IMG/VR virus record: IMGVR_UViG_3300040801_001811
Coordinates: 1-41,499 of that record
Strand: one strand, 5' to 3'
From: a virus
DNA length: 41,499 nucleotides
Part shown: piece by piece, positions 6,833 to 14,904 of the stretch
Layout of the letters: every line of letters starts with the position of its first letter
Numbering within the stretch: position 1 is the first letter of the stretch
The notes under the pieces: model-generated
Told to the model about the DNA's origin: nothing
Seen by the model: the letters and a program-made list of their open reading frames with translations, nothing else
Database searches by the model: none
Position numbers and translations under genes: made by a program

Positions 6833-8968
6833 ATGAATTTGTTCACAAAGCCCCGTGAAGAATACACACGCGACCTTAACGTCATTGGTAATTACTGCCA
6901 GCAAAACGCAATCTACCTCTCCAGAATGACTGGCTGCTCTTACGAAGAAGCTCTTGAGTTCGTTAGAAATGAAGTTTCCATTGAAGGAAACTACAGCGCC
7001 AAAGATCCAGATACAAAGGTACTGGCAAAGAAGAGTCCTGGTAACCGCCAACCTACCTCACTTTCGTTTTCTCGTTTTCTTAAGACGGTGACTGATAAGG
7101 AACTTATTATCGCACCTACCTTGACCTGTTATGTGTCACCGAAGGTCAAGAAGTCATTGATAGCTGAATACATTACAGGTAACCTTAAGAAACGTAAGGA
7201 CATGAAGAAACTCATGTTCACAGCAAAGATGGCTTTAGATAAAGTCAAAGAATCTTTCTATAACCTTCTTCAGTCTACCTTCAAAATTAAAAACAACTCC
7301 ATCTCTGGTGCGCATGCCTCACCGTACCAGATCCTGTTTAACAAGTCATCGCACAGTACCCTAACCTCAACATGTCGATCTGCTACCAGCTATGCTAATG
7401 CTCATAACGAAAAGTTTCTTATGGGTAACCGACATTACTGGTCACCTGAGGTTACACGTGCAAACATTCTATCTATTATTCAGTTAACGGATAGACAACT
7501 GTTTAAAAAGGCTATGGATGAATACAATCTTCATTATCCAACGCCTGATGAAATGATGCAGTGTATTACCTACTCAACCAATCTCTACTGGATTAACTTA
7601 GAGGAGATTGAATCGCTGCGTGAGCTTAGCACTAAATTAGAACCGATTGAACGTGCGATGTTCATGTACGTTGGTGACATGTATCACCTAGCTAAACATA
7701 ATCCCACAGTTGTCAGGGATATGCTGGGCCAAATCTCTCAACGGGTAGAAAAGGGATGCGCTGATCCAGAAAAGTACATTAGTAGTTTGAATGCTGATGC
7801 GACTGCCCTGGTATCACTCCTTTGCTCAAAGATACTTAACGGGAGACAGTTAAACGATCTTAAAGAGCAAGATCCTGAAGGATATGCTATCGTTGGTGCG
7901 ACAGCAAAGAACGTTCTGGAAACGCTCGAAAAGTATCGCACCATGATCAAAGGGTTGTGGGTAACTATAAATCTGCCGCCATCAATATACAAAGCACCCA
8001 TGCTTTATCGCCGTTGTGCTATTGTATCTGATACTGACTCTACTATCTTTACGAATCAGTATTGGACAGAGTGGTTTGTGGGTCAAATTGACTTTAGCGA
8101 ACAATCGTACGCTATTGGATACACCACGACATTCTTGACCTCGCAGATTGTTGTTCATTACCTTGCATGTATGTCAGGTAACATGGGTGTTGTGACAGAG
8201 CAAATTCATCAGCTTACAATGAAGAGTGAGTTCTATTTCCCAACCCTTTCCGTTACCACCATGGCAAAGAACTATTATTCGTATATCTCCGCTCAGGAAG
8301 GCAACGTATTCAAAGACCTTGAGATGGAGATTAAAGGTGTGTCCCTTAAAAGCTCTAACTGGCCAGCCGCGGTGGCTAAGCGCTTGAAGAAGTATATGGG
8401 ATACATCATGACGTCAGTTATGGAGAAAGGGAAGTTAACGTACGCTGAGATTCTTGATCCAGTTTACGAAATGGAAAAGGAGATTCTTGACGATATTGAA
8501 GCCGGTGGTTACACCTATTTGACGACCAGTCAGATCAAGGATAGTAGCTCCTACGTTAACCCTGACTCATCACCTTACGTCTATTACCAAATGTGGCAAG
8601 AAGTATTTGCACCTAAATATGGTGATTGTGATGCACCTCCATACCAGTCTATTAAGGTTTCTGTAACTATCGATAAACCCGCAACGTTTAAAAGATGGTT
8701 AGAGGAAATGGAGGATAAGGAGTTAGCGAATAGAATGCGAGAATGGGCTGCCAGAAATGGTAAGACCTCAATCGGCATGTTACGTTTACCAGAACCTATC
8801 TTACAGGTCACTGGTATTCCTCGTGAGATCATTGACGTCATTGATCGAAGGACTTTGTTGTACAACACTGTCTCTGGATTCTATCTGGTACTGGAATCCT
8901 TAGGGCTGTTTATGATGGAGAAAGACCGCTTACGGTTTGTATCTGATTTCTATAAACCGTCGAAGTAA
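6833..8968 (+). CDS. Divergent family B DNA polymerase, palm and fingers part
   Basis: The 711-aa product shows two polymerase signatures. Residues 153-159 (KNNSISG) match motif B (KxxNSxYG) with a following long basic helix. Residues 398-403 (VSDTDS) match motif C (YGDTDS), with D400 and D402 as the catalytic metal ligands. No clear motif A and no 3'-5' exonuclease motifs are visible, so these may be very divergent or encoded elsewhere, as in other phiKZ-like phages where the polymerase is atypical. It would replicate phage DNA inside the phage nucleus. The start has CTAGGAGGATTCACT upstream, a strong ribosome-binding site. A strong terminator precedes the gene and a bidirectional one follows. 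Confidence 0.75.
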   Translation: MNLFTKPREEYTRDLNVIGNYCQQNAIYLSRMTGCSYEEALEFVRNEVSIEGNYSAKDPDTKVLAKKSPGNRQPTSLSFSRFLKTVTDKELIIAPTLTCYVSPKVKKSLIAEYITGNLKKRKDMKKLMFTAKMALDKVKESFYNLLQSTFKIKNNSISGAHASPYQILFNKSSHSTLTSTCRSATSYANAHNEKFLMGNRHYWSPEVTRANILSIIQLTDRQLFKKAMDEYNLHYPTPDEMMQCITYSTNLYWINLEEIESLRELSTKLEPIERAMFMYVGDMYHLAKHNPTVVRDMLGQISQRVEKGCADPEKYISSLNADATALVSLLCSKILNGRQLNDLKEQDPEGYAIVGATAKNVLETLEKYRTMIKGLWVTINLPPSIYKAPMLYRRCAIVSDTDSTIFTNQYWTEWFVGQIDFSEQSYAIGYTTTFLTSQIVVHYLACMSGNMGVVTEQIHQLTMKSEFYFPTLSVTTMAKNYYSYISAQEGNVFKDLEMEIKGVSLKSSNWPAAVAKRLKKYMGYIMTSVMEKGKLTYAEILDPVYEMEKEILDDIEAGGYTYLTTSQIKDSSSYVNPDSSPYVYYQMWQEVFAPKYGDCDAPPYQSIKVSVTIDKPATFKRWLEEMEDKELANRMREWAARNGKTSIGMLRLPEPILQVTGIPREIIDVIDRRTLLYNTVSGFYLVLESLGLFMMEKDRLRFVSDFYKPSK

Positions 8969-8971
8969 CGG

Positions 8972-9003
8972 CATAAGCCCAGGGCATTGCCCTGGGCTTT
9001 ATG
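8972..9003. terminator. Bidirectional terminator with CATAA/TTATG arms
   Basis: CATAAGCCCAGGGC (8972-8985) pairs with GCCCTGGGCTTTATG (8989-9003) across an ATT loop, with one unpaired T. It sits between the convergent polymerase gene (stop at 8968) and the minus-strand gene (stop at 9004) and can serve both. Confidence 0.8.
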
Positions 9004-10092
9004 TCATACGTAAGTACGTATTTCACTATCAATCCCACTCTCGACCTCAATTAAGAGTCTACGCGGTAATGCGCCTCTTAGAGATCTATCGTTACGGATT
9101 GTTCTAAGCGCGACTCTGATACGGTTTAAGTAAAACTTGTTGTCCTGATTATTGGACTCTTCATTGAGTTTTAACAAAAACTTTATCAGTGGTAGTCTAG
9201 CTAATGTCAACGCCCAATTCACTTGGCGAGTTCTAGCTACCTTTGGTAGTTCCATGGATTGAAACAAAGAATCTTGATTCACCATGGCGACACTTAAAAG
9301 TATCTGGTCGAATGCAAAGCGTTTATTACGCAAAATCTGTAACTGCTTTTCAAGCACGTTATCAAGCTTACTTGTAAAGTCAGTGATATACATTTTATTC
9401 TCACGTTCAAACTTTGCTGGTTGTTCACCACGATGTATTGTTGATAAACGATTAAAAATAGCAATGTCTAAATGTGTAGGTAACATGTTGGGTAGAGGAT
9501 ACATCGCAACAAACTGATTGATTGTGCGATCTGCATCTGGGTTGATGCTTTTCTCCACCTCAAACCATCTACGATACTGTAGCATCAGCAGCGGTATGTT
9601 AACTGTAATAATGGCAATACCATTAATGTCGCTCTCATAGTTACCTTCCGGTACTTTAAGATTGATGTCATCAAAAGGATGCCGTATTACTTTAATAGGC
9701 TCTAACTCTCTCCACCGTCTTACGGCGTCGTCTACATCGAAAGGAGTATCAACTGAGATAATAACTTCATCAATATTCTTACCGTAGAAAACTCCAGGAG
9801 TAAAAACCTGTCCCACTGATATTGATGATGTCATCCTCAAAGACATTGCTAGGTCTAAACCACGGTCTTCAGCAACGTCAACGTAACTTTGATAGTCACG
9901 GTTCATGGATACGTTCATAGACTGTATCAGTCTTATCAGGAAATGTCCGCTATTAACCGCGAATACATTACCATGATAATAATCCATGACCTTTGCCATA
10001 TCTCTCGACATACCGCCTTTGACGTAGAGAAATTCAGGCACACGTACAATGCCCCGCGTCGCGGCAGGGACGCTGTCAAATAGGGTATGCAT
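9004..10092 (-). CDS. Conserved hypothetical protein, 362 aa
   Basis: The product is soluble. It has a mixed N-terminal domain (about residues 1-150, with VIISVDTPFDVDDAVRRW), a central part, and a helical basic C-terminus (about residues 260-362, Arg/Leu-rich). No enzyme motif or membrane segment is recognised. It is transcribed divergently from chmA across a 221-nt region. Its start context is CGGAGAAATAA before ATG. Position next to the shell gene suggests a phage-core conserved gene, possibly a virion protein, but this is not established. Confidence 0.55.
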   Translation of the reverse strand: MHTLFDSVPAATRGIVRVPEFLYVKGGMSRDMAKVMDYYHGNVFAVNSGHFLIRLIQSMNVSMNRDYQSYVDVAEDRGLDLAMSLRMTSSISVGQVFTPGVFYGKNIDEVIISVDTPFDVDDAVRRWRELEPIKVIRHPFDDINLKVPEGNYESDINGIAIITVNIPLLMLQYRRWFEVEKSINPDADRTINQFVAMYPLPNMLPTHLDIAIFNRLSTIHRGEQPAKFERENKMYITDFTSKLDNVLEKQLQILRNKRFAFDQILLSVAMVNQDSLFQSMELPKVARTRQVNWALTLARLPLIKFLLKLNEESNNQDNKFYLNRIRVALRTIRNDRSLRGALPRRLLIEVESGIDSEIRTYV

Positions 10093-10169
10093 TTATTTCT
10101 CCGAACTTCTAATCGGTAAATTTTAACTCCACATGATAACCCTATAGGAGATGTTCAAAGCATCTTCAC

Positions 10170-10217
10170 GACACCAATCAAAGGGTGTCATAATCGGAAC
10201 GTGGTGTCTTATGCACC
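10170..10217. promoter_or_regulatory. Paired hairpins in the region upstream of chmA
   Basis: GACACC (10170-10175) pairs with GGTGTC (10184-10189). A second GGTG (10203-10206) pairs with CACC (10214-10217), enclosing TCTTATG. The GGTGTC word is repeated directly. These elements lie between two divergent genes and could be an operator or the end of a short transcript. The function is inferred only. Confidence 0.3.
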
Positions 10218-10236
10218 ATTGAACTGATTTTCAATG

Positions 10237-10254
10237 ACATATTACCTAGTTGAC
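10237..10254 (+). promoter_or_regulatory. Early-type promoter element of chmA
   Basis: ACATATTACCTA (10237-10248) followed by GTTGAC is identical over its 12-nt core to the element at 2394. ChmA is an early, very abundant protein in known nucleus-forming phages, so an early promoter here makes biological sense. Confidence 0.65.
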
Positions 10255-10256
10255 AT

Positions 10257-10274
10257 TACAATGGAAACATTGTA
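10257..10274 (+). promoter_or_regulatory. 5'-UTR hairpin of chmA
   Basis: TACAATG (10257-10263) pairs with CATTGTA (10268-10274) around a GAAA tetraloop. It lies just downstream of the promoter element and 40 nt before the start codon. It may protect the 5' end of an abundant mRNA. That role is inferred. Confidence 0.5.
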
Positions 10275-10313
10275 TTGTTTGCGCAAACATTAATCCCAAA
10301 GGAGAACAAACGC

Positions 10314-12185
10314 ATGGCTATCCATGACGACGAAGAAAAGAAGCCGACCGCAACTCGCACTGCTGAACAAGCGGCACGGCTCGATCCGAAACAGCAAGCC
10401 CAGCAGCGGGTAGCTCCCTCTGCGTCTGAAGCAGGCTTTCAGGCACGTGGTGGATCTGTGATGGATATCAACTCCCGACTGCGCCGCAGTCTGGGTCGTA
10501 ACACCACTGGTGAAGCTGTTACCAAGTTCGTCAATGTTTTCCGTGAGATCATGGAAAACGAAGTGGGTAAAGAAGAAAACGCATTCCGCGTTTTGGTACT
10601 GGACAGCCAGGTTCGCCTGACCGCACTGTCTGCTGTTGTTCTGGCGCTGTCGGTACAAAGCCAGGGTCGTACCAAGGTAGCAGCGTATACCATGATCGTG
10701 GAAGCTTCAGGTCCCCGCCTGAACCCGATCTCTGTCAATATCGGCGGCACCCAGGTTGAGCTGGAAGCCACTGCCGGTGATACCGCTGACAACCTGATGT
10801 GGAAGAAAGTACAAGAAGTCGTAGCTGAATCCTTCGGTGCCTCCGCTGAAATCCTTGAGGCCGGTTTCAACGTATTGCCGAAAGAACTCGACCCGACCGA
10901 TAAAGAGCGTGTACACAACGTTCTTTACAATGCAGCCGCAGCGCTGCAGACAACCCTGGATCTGGCACTGGGCGGTATTGAGGAACCGTTCAATGTAACC
11001 TGGATTGAGCAAGGCGACGTGCTGTCTGCTCGCGTTGACTACAACCCGCTGCCGATTGAAAACTCTGCTGGTCTGCCGGTACGCAGTGACGTCAGCATCC
11101 TGCTGAACGCATCGCGTCAAAACAGCGGCAACCAGATTCATGCTGCAAGCATGGACTTCAGTCGCGTCGATGGCTATGTCGACCTGGTATATTCTCCGCC
11201 GAAGCCGCCGATGTACGGTCATCAGCCTGACAGCCGTCACTTCACGCCGCGCTTCGTTATCACCAACAGTACCCCGCTGCTGAATGCCGTAACCATGGAG
11301 CTGCAGCTGCTGTCGCTGGTTACTGCCACCATTCTGCAACGCGGTATGGCATGGGCAGGCGTATTCAAGCCACGCGCCGGTGCTGGTACTGATCTGCGTG
11401 ATATTGGCGCCATCGGTCTGGAAATGCCAATCCTTACTGGCTCTGAGCCGGGCAAAGGTGCACGCGTTGATACCAAGACTGGCTGGAGCAACAATGATCT
11501 GCTGAAACTGATCAACACTGCAGTTCGTGAAAACCTGGTATACACCATGCATGTGGAAGAAACCGGTGACATGAGCTGGATTCAGCAAACTTTCCTGGCT
11601 GCCGGTTCTGGGCGGATGGATGCAAACCAGGTTATCCTGGAAGCTGCAAACAATCTGACCATGGGCAAATTCAGCCAGTTCTACAAAGGTGGCCCGGTTG
11701 TGGTAAGCGAGAACATGCGCGTCCACTTGGGTTACTACCTTGATTCCAACGGTGTCAAGCGCGATCTGCGCGACATCGATTACCTGGCTCTGTTGAACTG
11801 GGTAGGTGAGAAAGATATGGGCGTTGTTGTTGACTGGTGTGACACCTTCGACAAAGTCGACGTTCCCATGGAAATCCGTCTGGAAAAACAGCGCAAAATT
11901 CTGCAGAACATTGTCGGTGAAGGCAATGCTCGCATTACCGGTTACGCGCGTCCGGTAACTTTTGAGCCTGATTTCATCATGGCGTTGACCGCCGCTGCCG
12001 AAGCAGCTGGTCTGGTTATTCGTCCAGGCAACATTGCTTTCGATGCCAGTGGTTCTGGCTCGCGTGGCAATGCGAATATCGATCGCTTTGCAGTGTCTCA
12101 GATGGGCGGTGGCATGTTCAATCAGGGTCAAACCTGGAACAACCATCGTTCCAGCACACCGATGATGGGTCGCTGGGGTCGCTGA
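10314..12185 (+). CDS. chmA: Probable phage nucleus shell protein (chimallin)
   Basis: The 623-aa product starts at ATG 10314, with CCCAAAGGAGAACAAACGC upstream. A TTG at 10275 in frame lies inside the leader hairpin region and is not used. ChmA forms the single-layer protein lattice that encloses phage DNA and excludes host nucleases. The assignment rests on length (201phi2-1 ChmA is about 631 aa), a position immediately upstream of the RNA polymerase beta-prime N-part gene (as phiKZ gp54-gp55), a flexible charged N-terminus (residues 1-45), and a Gly/Asn/Met-rich flexible C-terminus (last 50 residues), which fits the disordered tail used for lattice contacts. Codon use is far richer in CTG, CGT and GCT and more GC-rich than its neighbours, indicating very high expression. 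A terminator follows. Confidence 0.8.
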   Translation: MAIHDDEEKKPTATRTAEQAARLDPKQQAQQRVAPSASEAGFQARGGSVMDINSRLRRSLGRNTTGEAVTKFVNVFREIMENEVGKEENAFRVLVLDSQVRLTALSAVVLALSVQSQGRTKVAAYTMIVEASGPRLNPISVNIGGTQVELEATAGDTADNLMWKKVQEVVAESFGASAEILEAGFNVLPKELDPTDKERVHNVLYNAAAALQTTLDLALGGIEEPFNVTWIEQGDVLSARVDYNPLPIENSAGLPVRSDVSILLNASRQNSGNQIHAASMDFSRVDGYVDLVYSPPKPPMYGHQPDSRHFTPRFVITNSTPLLNAVTMELQLLSLVTATILQRGMAWAGVFKPRAGAGTDLRDIGAIGLEMPILTGSEPGKGARVDTKTGWSNNDLLKLINTAVRENLVYTMHVEETGDMSWIQQTFLAAGSGRMDANQVILEAANNLTMGKFSQFYKGGPVVVSENMRVHLGYYLDSNGVKRDLRDIDYLALLNWVGEKDMGVVVDWCDTFDKVDVPMEIRLEKQRKILQNIVGEGNARITGYARPVTFEPDFIMALTAAAEAAGLVIRPGNIAFDASGSGSRGNANIDRFAVSQMGGGMFNQGQTWNNHRSSTPMMGRWGR

Positions 12186-12205
12186 TAGCAGCAGTAGTGC
12201 AAAAG

Positions 12206-12232
12206 GAGGGGGAGAAATCCCCCTCTTTTTTT
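12206..12232 (+). terminator. Intrinsic terminator after chmA
   Basis: GAGGGGGA (12206-12213) pairs with TCCCCCTC (12218-12225) around GAAA, followed by TTTTTTT. Read-through to the beta-prime gene 45 nt downstream is possible, but the structure should strongly favour a monocistronic chmA message. Confidence 0.88.
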
Positions 12233-12269
12233 GCCCCACATCAAACCAGTAGGTAGGGAGTGATAAAAC

Positions 12270-13502
12270 ATGATTAAATTGGAACTTGTCGATCTTGATG
12301 AGTTATTCCATTCGTTGAAGTACCCGCCTATTATCGTCAACGATATTGACGTTAGCATGTCTGAAGAAAAAGACAAGCTAAACACAATGCTTTATACGCG
12401 ATACGAGGGAGATACCCTCGATGTCATGCCGAGCTGTGATTGCGGTGAACTACGCGGACAAGTCAATTCCGATCTTCGTTGCCACTCCTGCGGTAGTGTG
12501 TGTGCAAGCGTAACCGAGAAACCATTTGAATCCATGCTCTGGATGAAAGCCCCAACGGGCATTGAGACATTGATCAATCCAGAAGTCTGGTCCATCTTGA
12601 CAAAGCATCTATCAGTCACCGGCTGCAATGTACTGGAATGGTTGTGTAATAGCCTATACAGACCAACCAGTGTACGCGGCCAACAAGTAGCTGATAAGTT
12701 ACAGTCACTTAATCTACCAAGAGGACTGAATAACTTCTACACCCATTTTGATTCGATTATGGATAACCTCCACGCCAATCGAATTATAAAAGGTTCTGTT
12801 AAAGCTCGAGAAGAGTTTAAACAATTTGTGAGAGAGAACAAACATCTTTTCTTCACAAAACACCTACCCATCCCATCGCGGTTGGGTTTTATTATTGAAT
12901 CCACCAACACAGGCATCTATGCTGACACCAGCATGTCCCTGGCGCTGGACGCGATTAGAACCATCAGCTCCATTAAAACAGGTATCACTCCACTGCGCAC
13001 AAGTCGACTTGAAGCGAAGGTTGTAAAAGCAATCTCACAGATGGCGGCATATTACCGGTCATTCACGACCGGTTCATTGGGCGGTAAACAAGGATGGTTG
13101 CGTAAACATGTCTACGGTAGTCGTCTACACTTCACTGGTCGTGCTGTAATTTCATCGCTCAGTGAAAATCACGATTACGAAGAACTTCATGTGCCGTGGG
13201 GTCTTGCAGTACAGTTACTGAAGATCCATCTTAGTGCAAAGTTATTGCGCCGTGGATATAGCCCGAAACAAATCAGTGAACTGTTCTATCGCTACGCGAT
13301 GAACTATAGTCCGCTGTTAGATGAACTGTTCACGGAGATGATAGCTGAAGCGCCATATAAAGGCATTCCAGTTATACTGCAGCGAAACCCGACGCTGCAG
13401 CGTGGATCAGCGCAACAGTTTTACATAACCAAAGTTAAGACAGATCCTAAGATCTATACGATCTCAATGTCTGTGTTGACACTGCGGGCACCTAACGCTG
13501 AT
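12270..13502 (+). CDS. RNA polymerase beta-prime N-part, exon 1 (join with 14676..14858)
   Basis: Exon 1 encodes 411 aa of a split beta-prime subunit of the phage multisubunit RNA polymerase (phiKZ gp55-like, non-virion enzyme). A zinc-binding knuckle is visible (C56, C58, C71, C74). Residues 273-293 (KQGWLRKHVYGSRLHFTGRA) match the conserved [22 protein letters not shown] region. The frame runs to N409-A410-D411 and then hits TAA, which is the first triplet of a group I intron. The catalytic motif is completed only by exon 2, giving NADFDGDE with D411, D413 and D415 as magnesium ligands. The spliced product would be 471 aa. The ribosome-binding site is TAGGGAGTGATAAAAC. Unspliced message yields an inactive truncated protein. 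Confidence 0.88.
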
Positions 13503-13529
13503 TAACTCTTTAAACCAAAGGTAAAAAAC

Positions 13530-14312
13530 ATGACTGAAGTAGTGTTCAGTCCTGTCGACTCTAACTGGGAGGGGTACTATGAAATTCCTAACCACTCCAA
13601 GAACCACATAAGTCCCTATGGAGTGGTGATTGATGCGGTAACGGGAAATGTTGTCTCAACCCACAAGTCGACGGGATACGTATATGTCTGTATCCACCAT
13701 GACGATATAGACGCAGTAAAACCAATAGGTATCCATAGGTTGCTTGCAATGGCCTTCTATGGTCCCCCGCCGTCTGAAAAAGCCATACCGAATCATCGGG
13801 ATGGTGTTAAGGACAACAATTTCAAAAGCAACATTGAGTGGTCAAGCTATAGTGGTAACATCGACCACGCTTACCGCAATAACCTCAGAACAGACAATCG
13901 ACCTATCCTGGTAAAGGATTTGCGCGATGGTTCAGTGATGAGATTTCACGCCATGGCTGAGTGTGCTCGACACTTCAATGTAAGTACCGAGAGAATCTGG
14001 AGAAATGTTCGCGATAACACCGGGAATATTTACTTCAATTATTACGTCTTCAGGTTCGAAGATGACACAAGACCATGGCCAGCTCTGACTTCTAAGGATA
14101 TAGGCAAGGTTAATAACGGCGAGTCAAAAGAAACACTGGCTCTTGAGTTAGAGACACGCCAAGTCATTGAAGGGCAAAGCATCTCACAAATCGCGACAGA
14201 AACCGGTGTTAAAATGACGACTGTTGCATATGCTCTCAGAACTGGAAAACAGTACCCGGTAAAAGGTTATGTCTTCAAACTGAAGAATGATCCCACCCCC
14301 TGGTTGTATTAG
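13530..14312 (+). CDS. HNH homing endonuclease, intron-encoded
   Basis: The 260-aa product has a NUMOD4 module at the start (WEGYYEIPNHSKNHISPYG, residues 13-31) and an HNH domain. The HNH domain shows IGIHRLLAMAFYG, then PNHRDGVKDNNFKSN and IEW...NIDHAYRNN (residues about 71-118), with H..N/H..H metal and catalytic positions. Two DNA-binding repeats of NUMOD1/helix-turn-helix type follow: about residues 127-165 (ILVKDLRDGS...ARHFNVSTERI) and 210-255 (QSISQIATETGVKMTTVAYAL). It would cut intronless alleles of the beta-prime gene so that repair copies the intron. ATG at 13530 has CCAAAGGTAAAAAAC upstream. It is entirely intronic. Free expression from the unspliced message is expected. Confidence 0.9.
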   Translation: MTEVVFSPVDSNWEGYYEIPNHSKNHISPYGVVIDAVTGNVVSTHKSTGYVYVCIHHDDIDAVKPIGIHRLLAMAFYGPPPSEKAIPNHRDGVKDNNFKSNIEWSSYSGNIDHAYRNNLRTDNRPILVKDLRDGSVMRFHAMAECARHFNVSTERIWRNVRDNTGNIYFNYYVFRFEDDTRPWPALTSKDIGKVNNGESKETLALELETRQVIEGQSISQIATETGVKMTTVAYALRTGKQYPVKGYVFKLKNDPTPWLY

Positions 14313-14343
14313 CGACAACACTACCAGTCAAAGACTGTGTCGC
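14312..14343 (+). repeat. Hairpin at the 3' end of the intronic endonuclease gene
   Basis: GCGACA (14312-14317) pairs with TGTCGC (14338-14343). Inside, CAGTC (14325-14329) pairs with GACTG (14333-14337) around AAA, with an asymmetric bulge. It lies between the endonuclease stop and the intron catalytic core and is probably a peripheral stem of the ribozyme. Confidence 0.5.
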
Positions 14344-14675
14344 AAAAGGTTTAAAGAATAGTCCTCCTGTGTGGTAACATGCAGTGAGATTCTCCTGAAT
14401 TGCTGGAAACCCCTTAGAGCTGTTTCACCACTGCGAGGCGAAAGCCAAAGCGACGGTTTGAAAACGAAACAGATTGGGCAATCAGCAGCGAAGCTCCTCT
14501 ATGTCAATGACAGTGGAGAACGTTCAACGACTATCCGATAGCACGGAGTAGACGTCAAGCGACGTCAAAGCGGGAGACATCCCTCCGGGATGAAGATATA
14601 GTCTGCTCCTACGGGAAACCGTAGGCGGGTGCCAAAGCGCACCGGTCTAGCCTAGCGAGCTAGATGGACAAAAGG

Positions 14676-14858
14676 TTCGATGGTGACGAGCTTAACCTCA
14701 TGCTAATCCTTGACATGGGAATGCATGATAAATTGCGGACACTCGCACCGCATATGGGGGCACTCGATCTGAAAAAACCCAGACAAATATCTCGAAACCT
14801 GGGTATACCTGCACCAGTAATTGCGACCGCTGCAAACTGGATCAGTGAGCTAGATTAG
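14676..14858 (+). CDS. RNA polymerase beta-prime N-part, exon 2
   Basis: Exon 2 contributes 60 aa beginning FDGDELNLML, the second half of the catalytic NADFDGD motif. It continues with a segment resembling bacterial RpoC after this motif, including LGIPAPVIATAANWISE in place of the PSQDVVLGLYYMT region. A start at ATG 14664 in the same frame would give an isolated 64-aa peptide. That frame crosses the splice site, has no good ribosome-binding site, and is not considered a gene. The subunit ends here, as split beta-prime N-parts do in phiKZ-like phages. The remaining beta-prime part is at 26790-28718. Confidence 0.88.
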   Translation, partial: FDGDELNLMLILDMGMHDKLRTLAPHMGALDLKKPRQISRNLGIPAPVIATAANWISELD

Positions 14859-14904
14859 TGCGGTAATTTTACACAAACATGCCCAATGCTAGGGAGGAAA
14901 GTAT

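Larger units (their letters stand above)
13503..14675 (+). mobile_element. Group I self-splicing intron with an HNH homing endonuclease gene
   Basis: The boundaries follow the protein: exon 1 ends ...AACGCTGAT (N-A-D), exon 2 begins TTCGATGGTGAC (F-D-G-D). They fit the group I rule of U before the 5' site (13502) and G at the intron end (14675). The 3' part (about 14330-14675) has core features: GACTAT (14529-14534) and ATAGTC (14598-14603) as the P7 strands, and a P-like segment near 14400 (TGCTGGAAACCCC). The intron start CTTTAAACC (13508-13516) pairs with GGTTTAAAG (14348-14356). Next to it, TAGTC (14359-14363) can pair with GAT|TA across the 5' splice site (P1, with the U-G wobble at the junction), and GAA (14356-14358) with exon 2 TTC (P10). 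The endonuclease gene therefore sits in a peripheral P1/P2 loop. Confidence 0.85.

Noticed and set aside
10707-12239. Long open frame antisense to chmA (510 codons)
   Set aside because: It is a by-product of the strong codon bias of chmA, runs through the terminator, and lacks a ribosome-binding site.
13503-14675. Intein or frameshifted/truncated pseudogene instead of an intron
   Set aside because: No intein motifs (N-terminal Cys, C-terminal HN) are encoded. An in-frame stop begins the insert, and the ends and internal pairings fit a group I ribozyme.
14664-14858. Independent 64-aa gene starting at ATG 14664
   Set aside because: It has no ribosome-binding site, and from codon 5 on it is the second half of the RNA polymerase catalytic motif. 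It is exon 2 of the split beta-prime gene.
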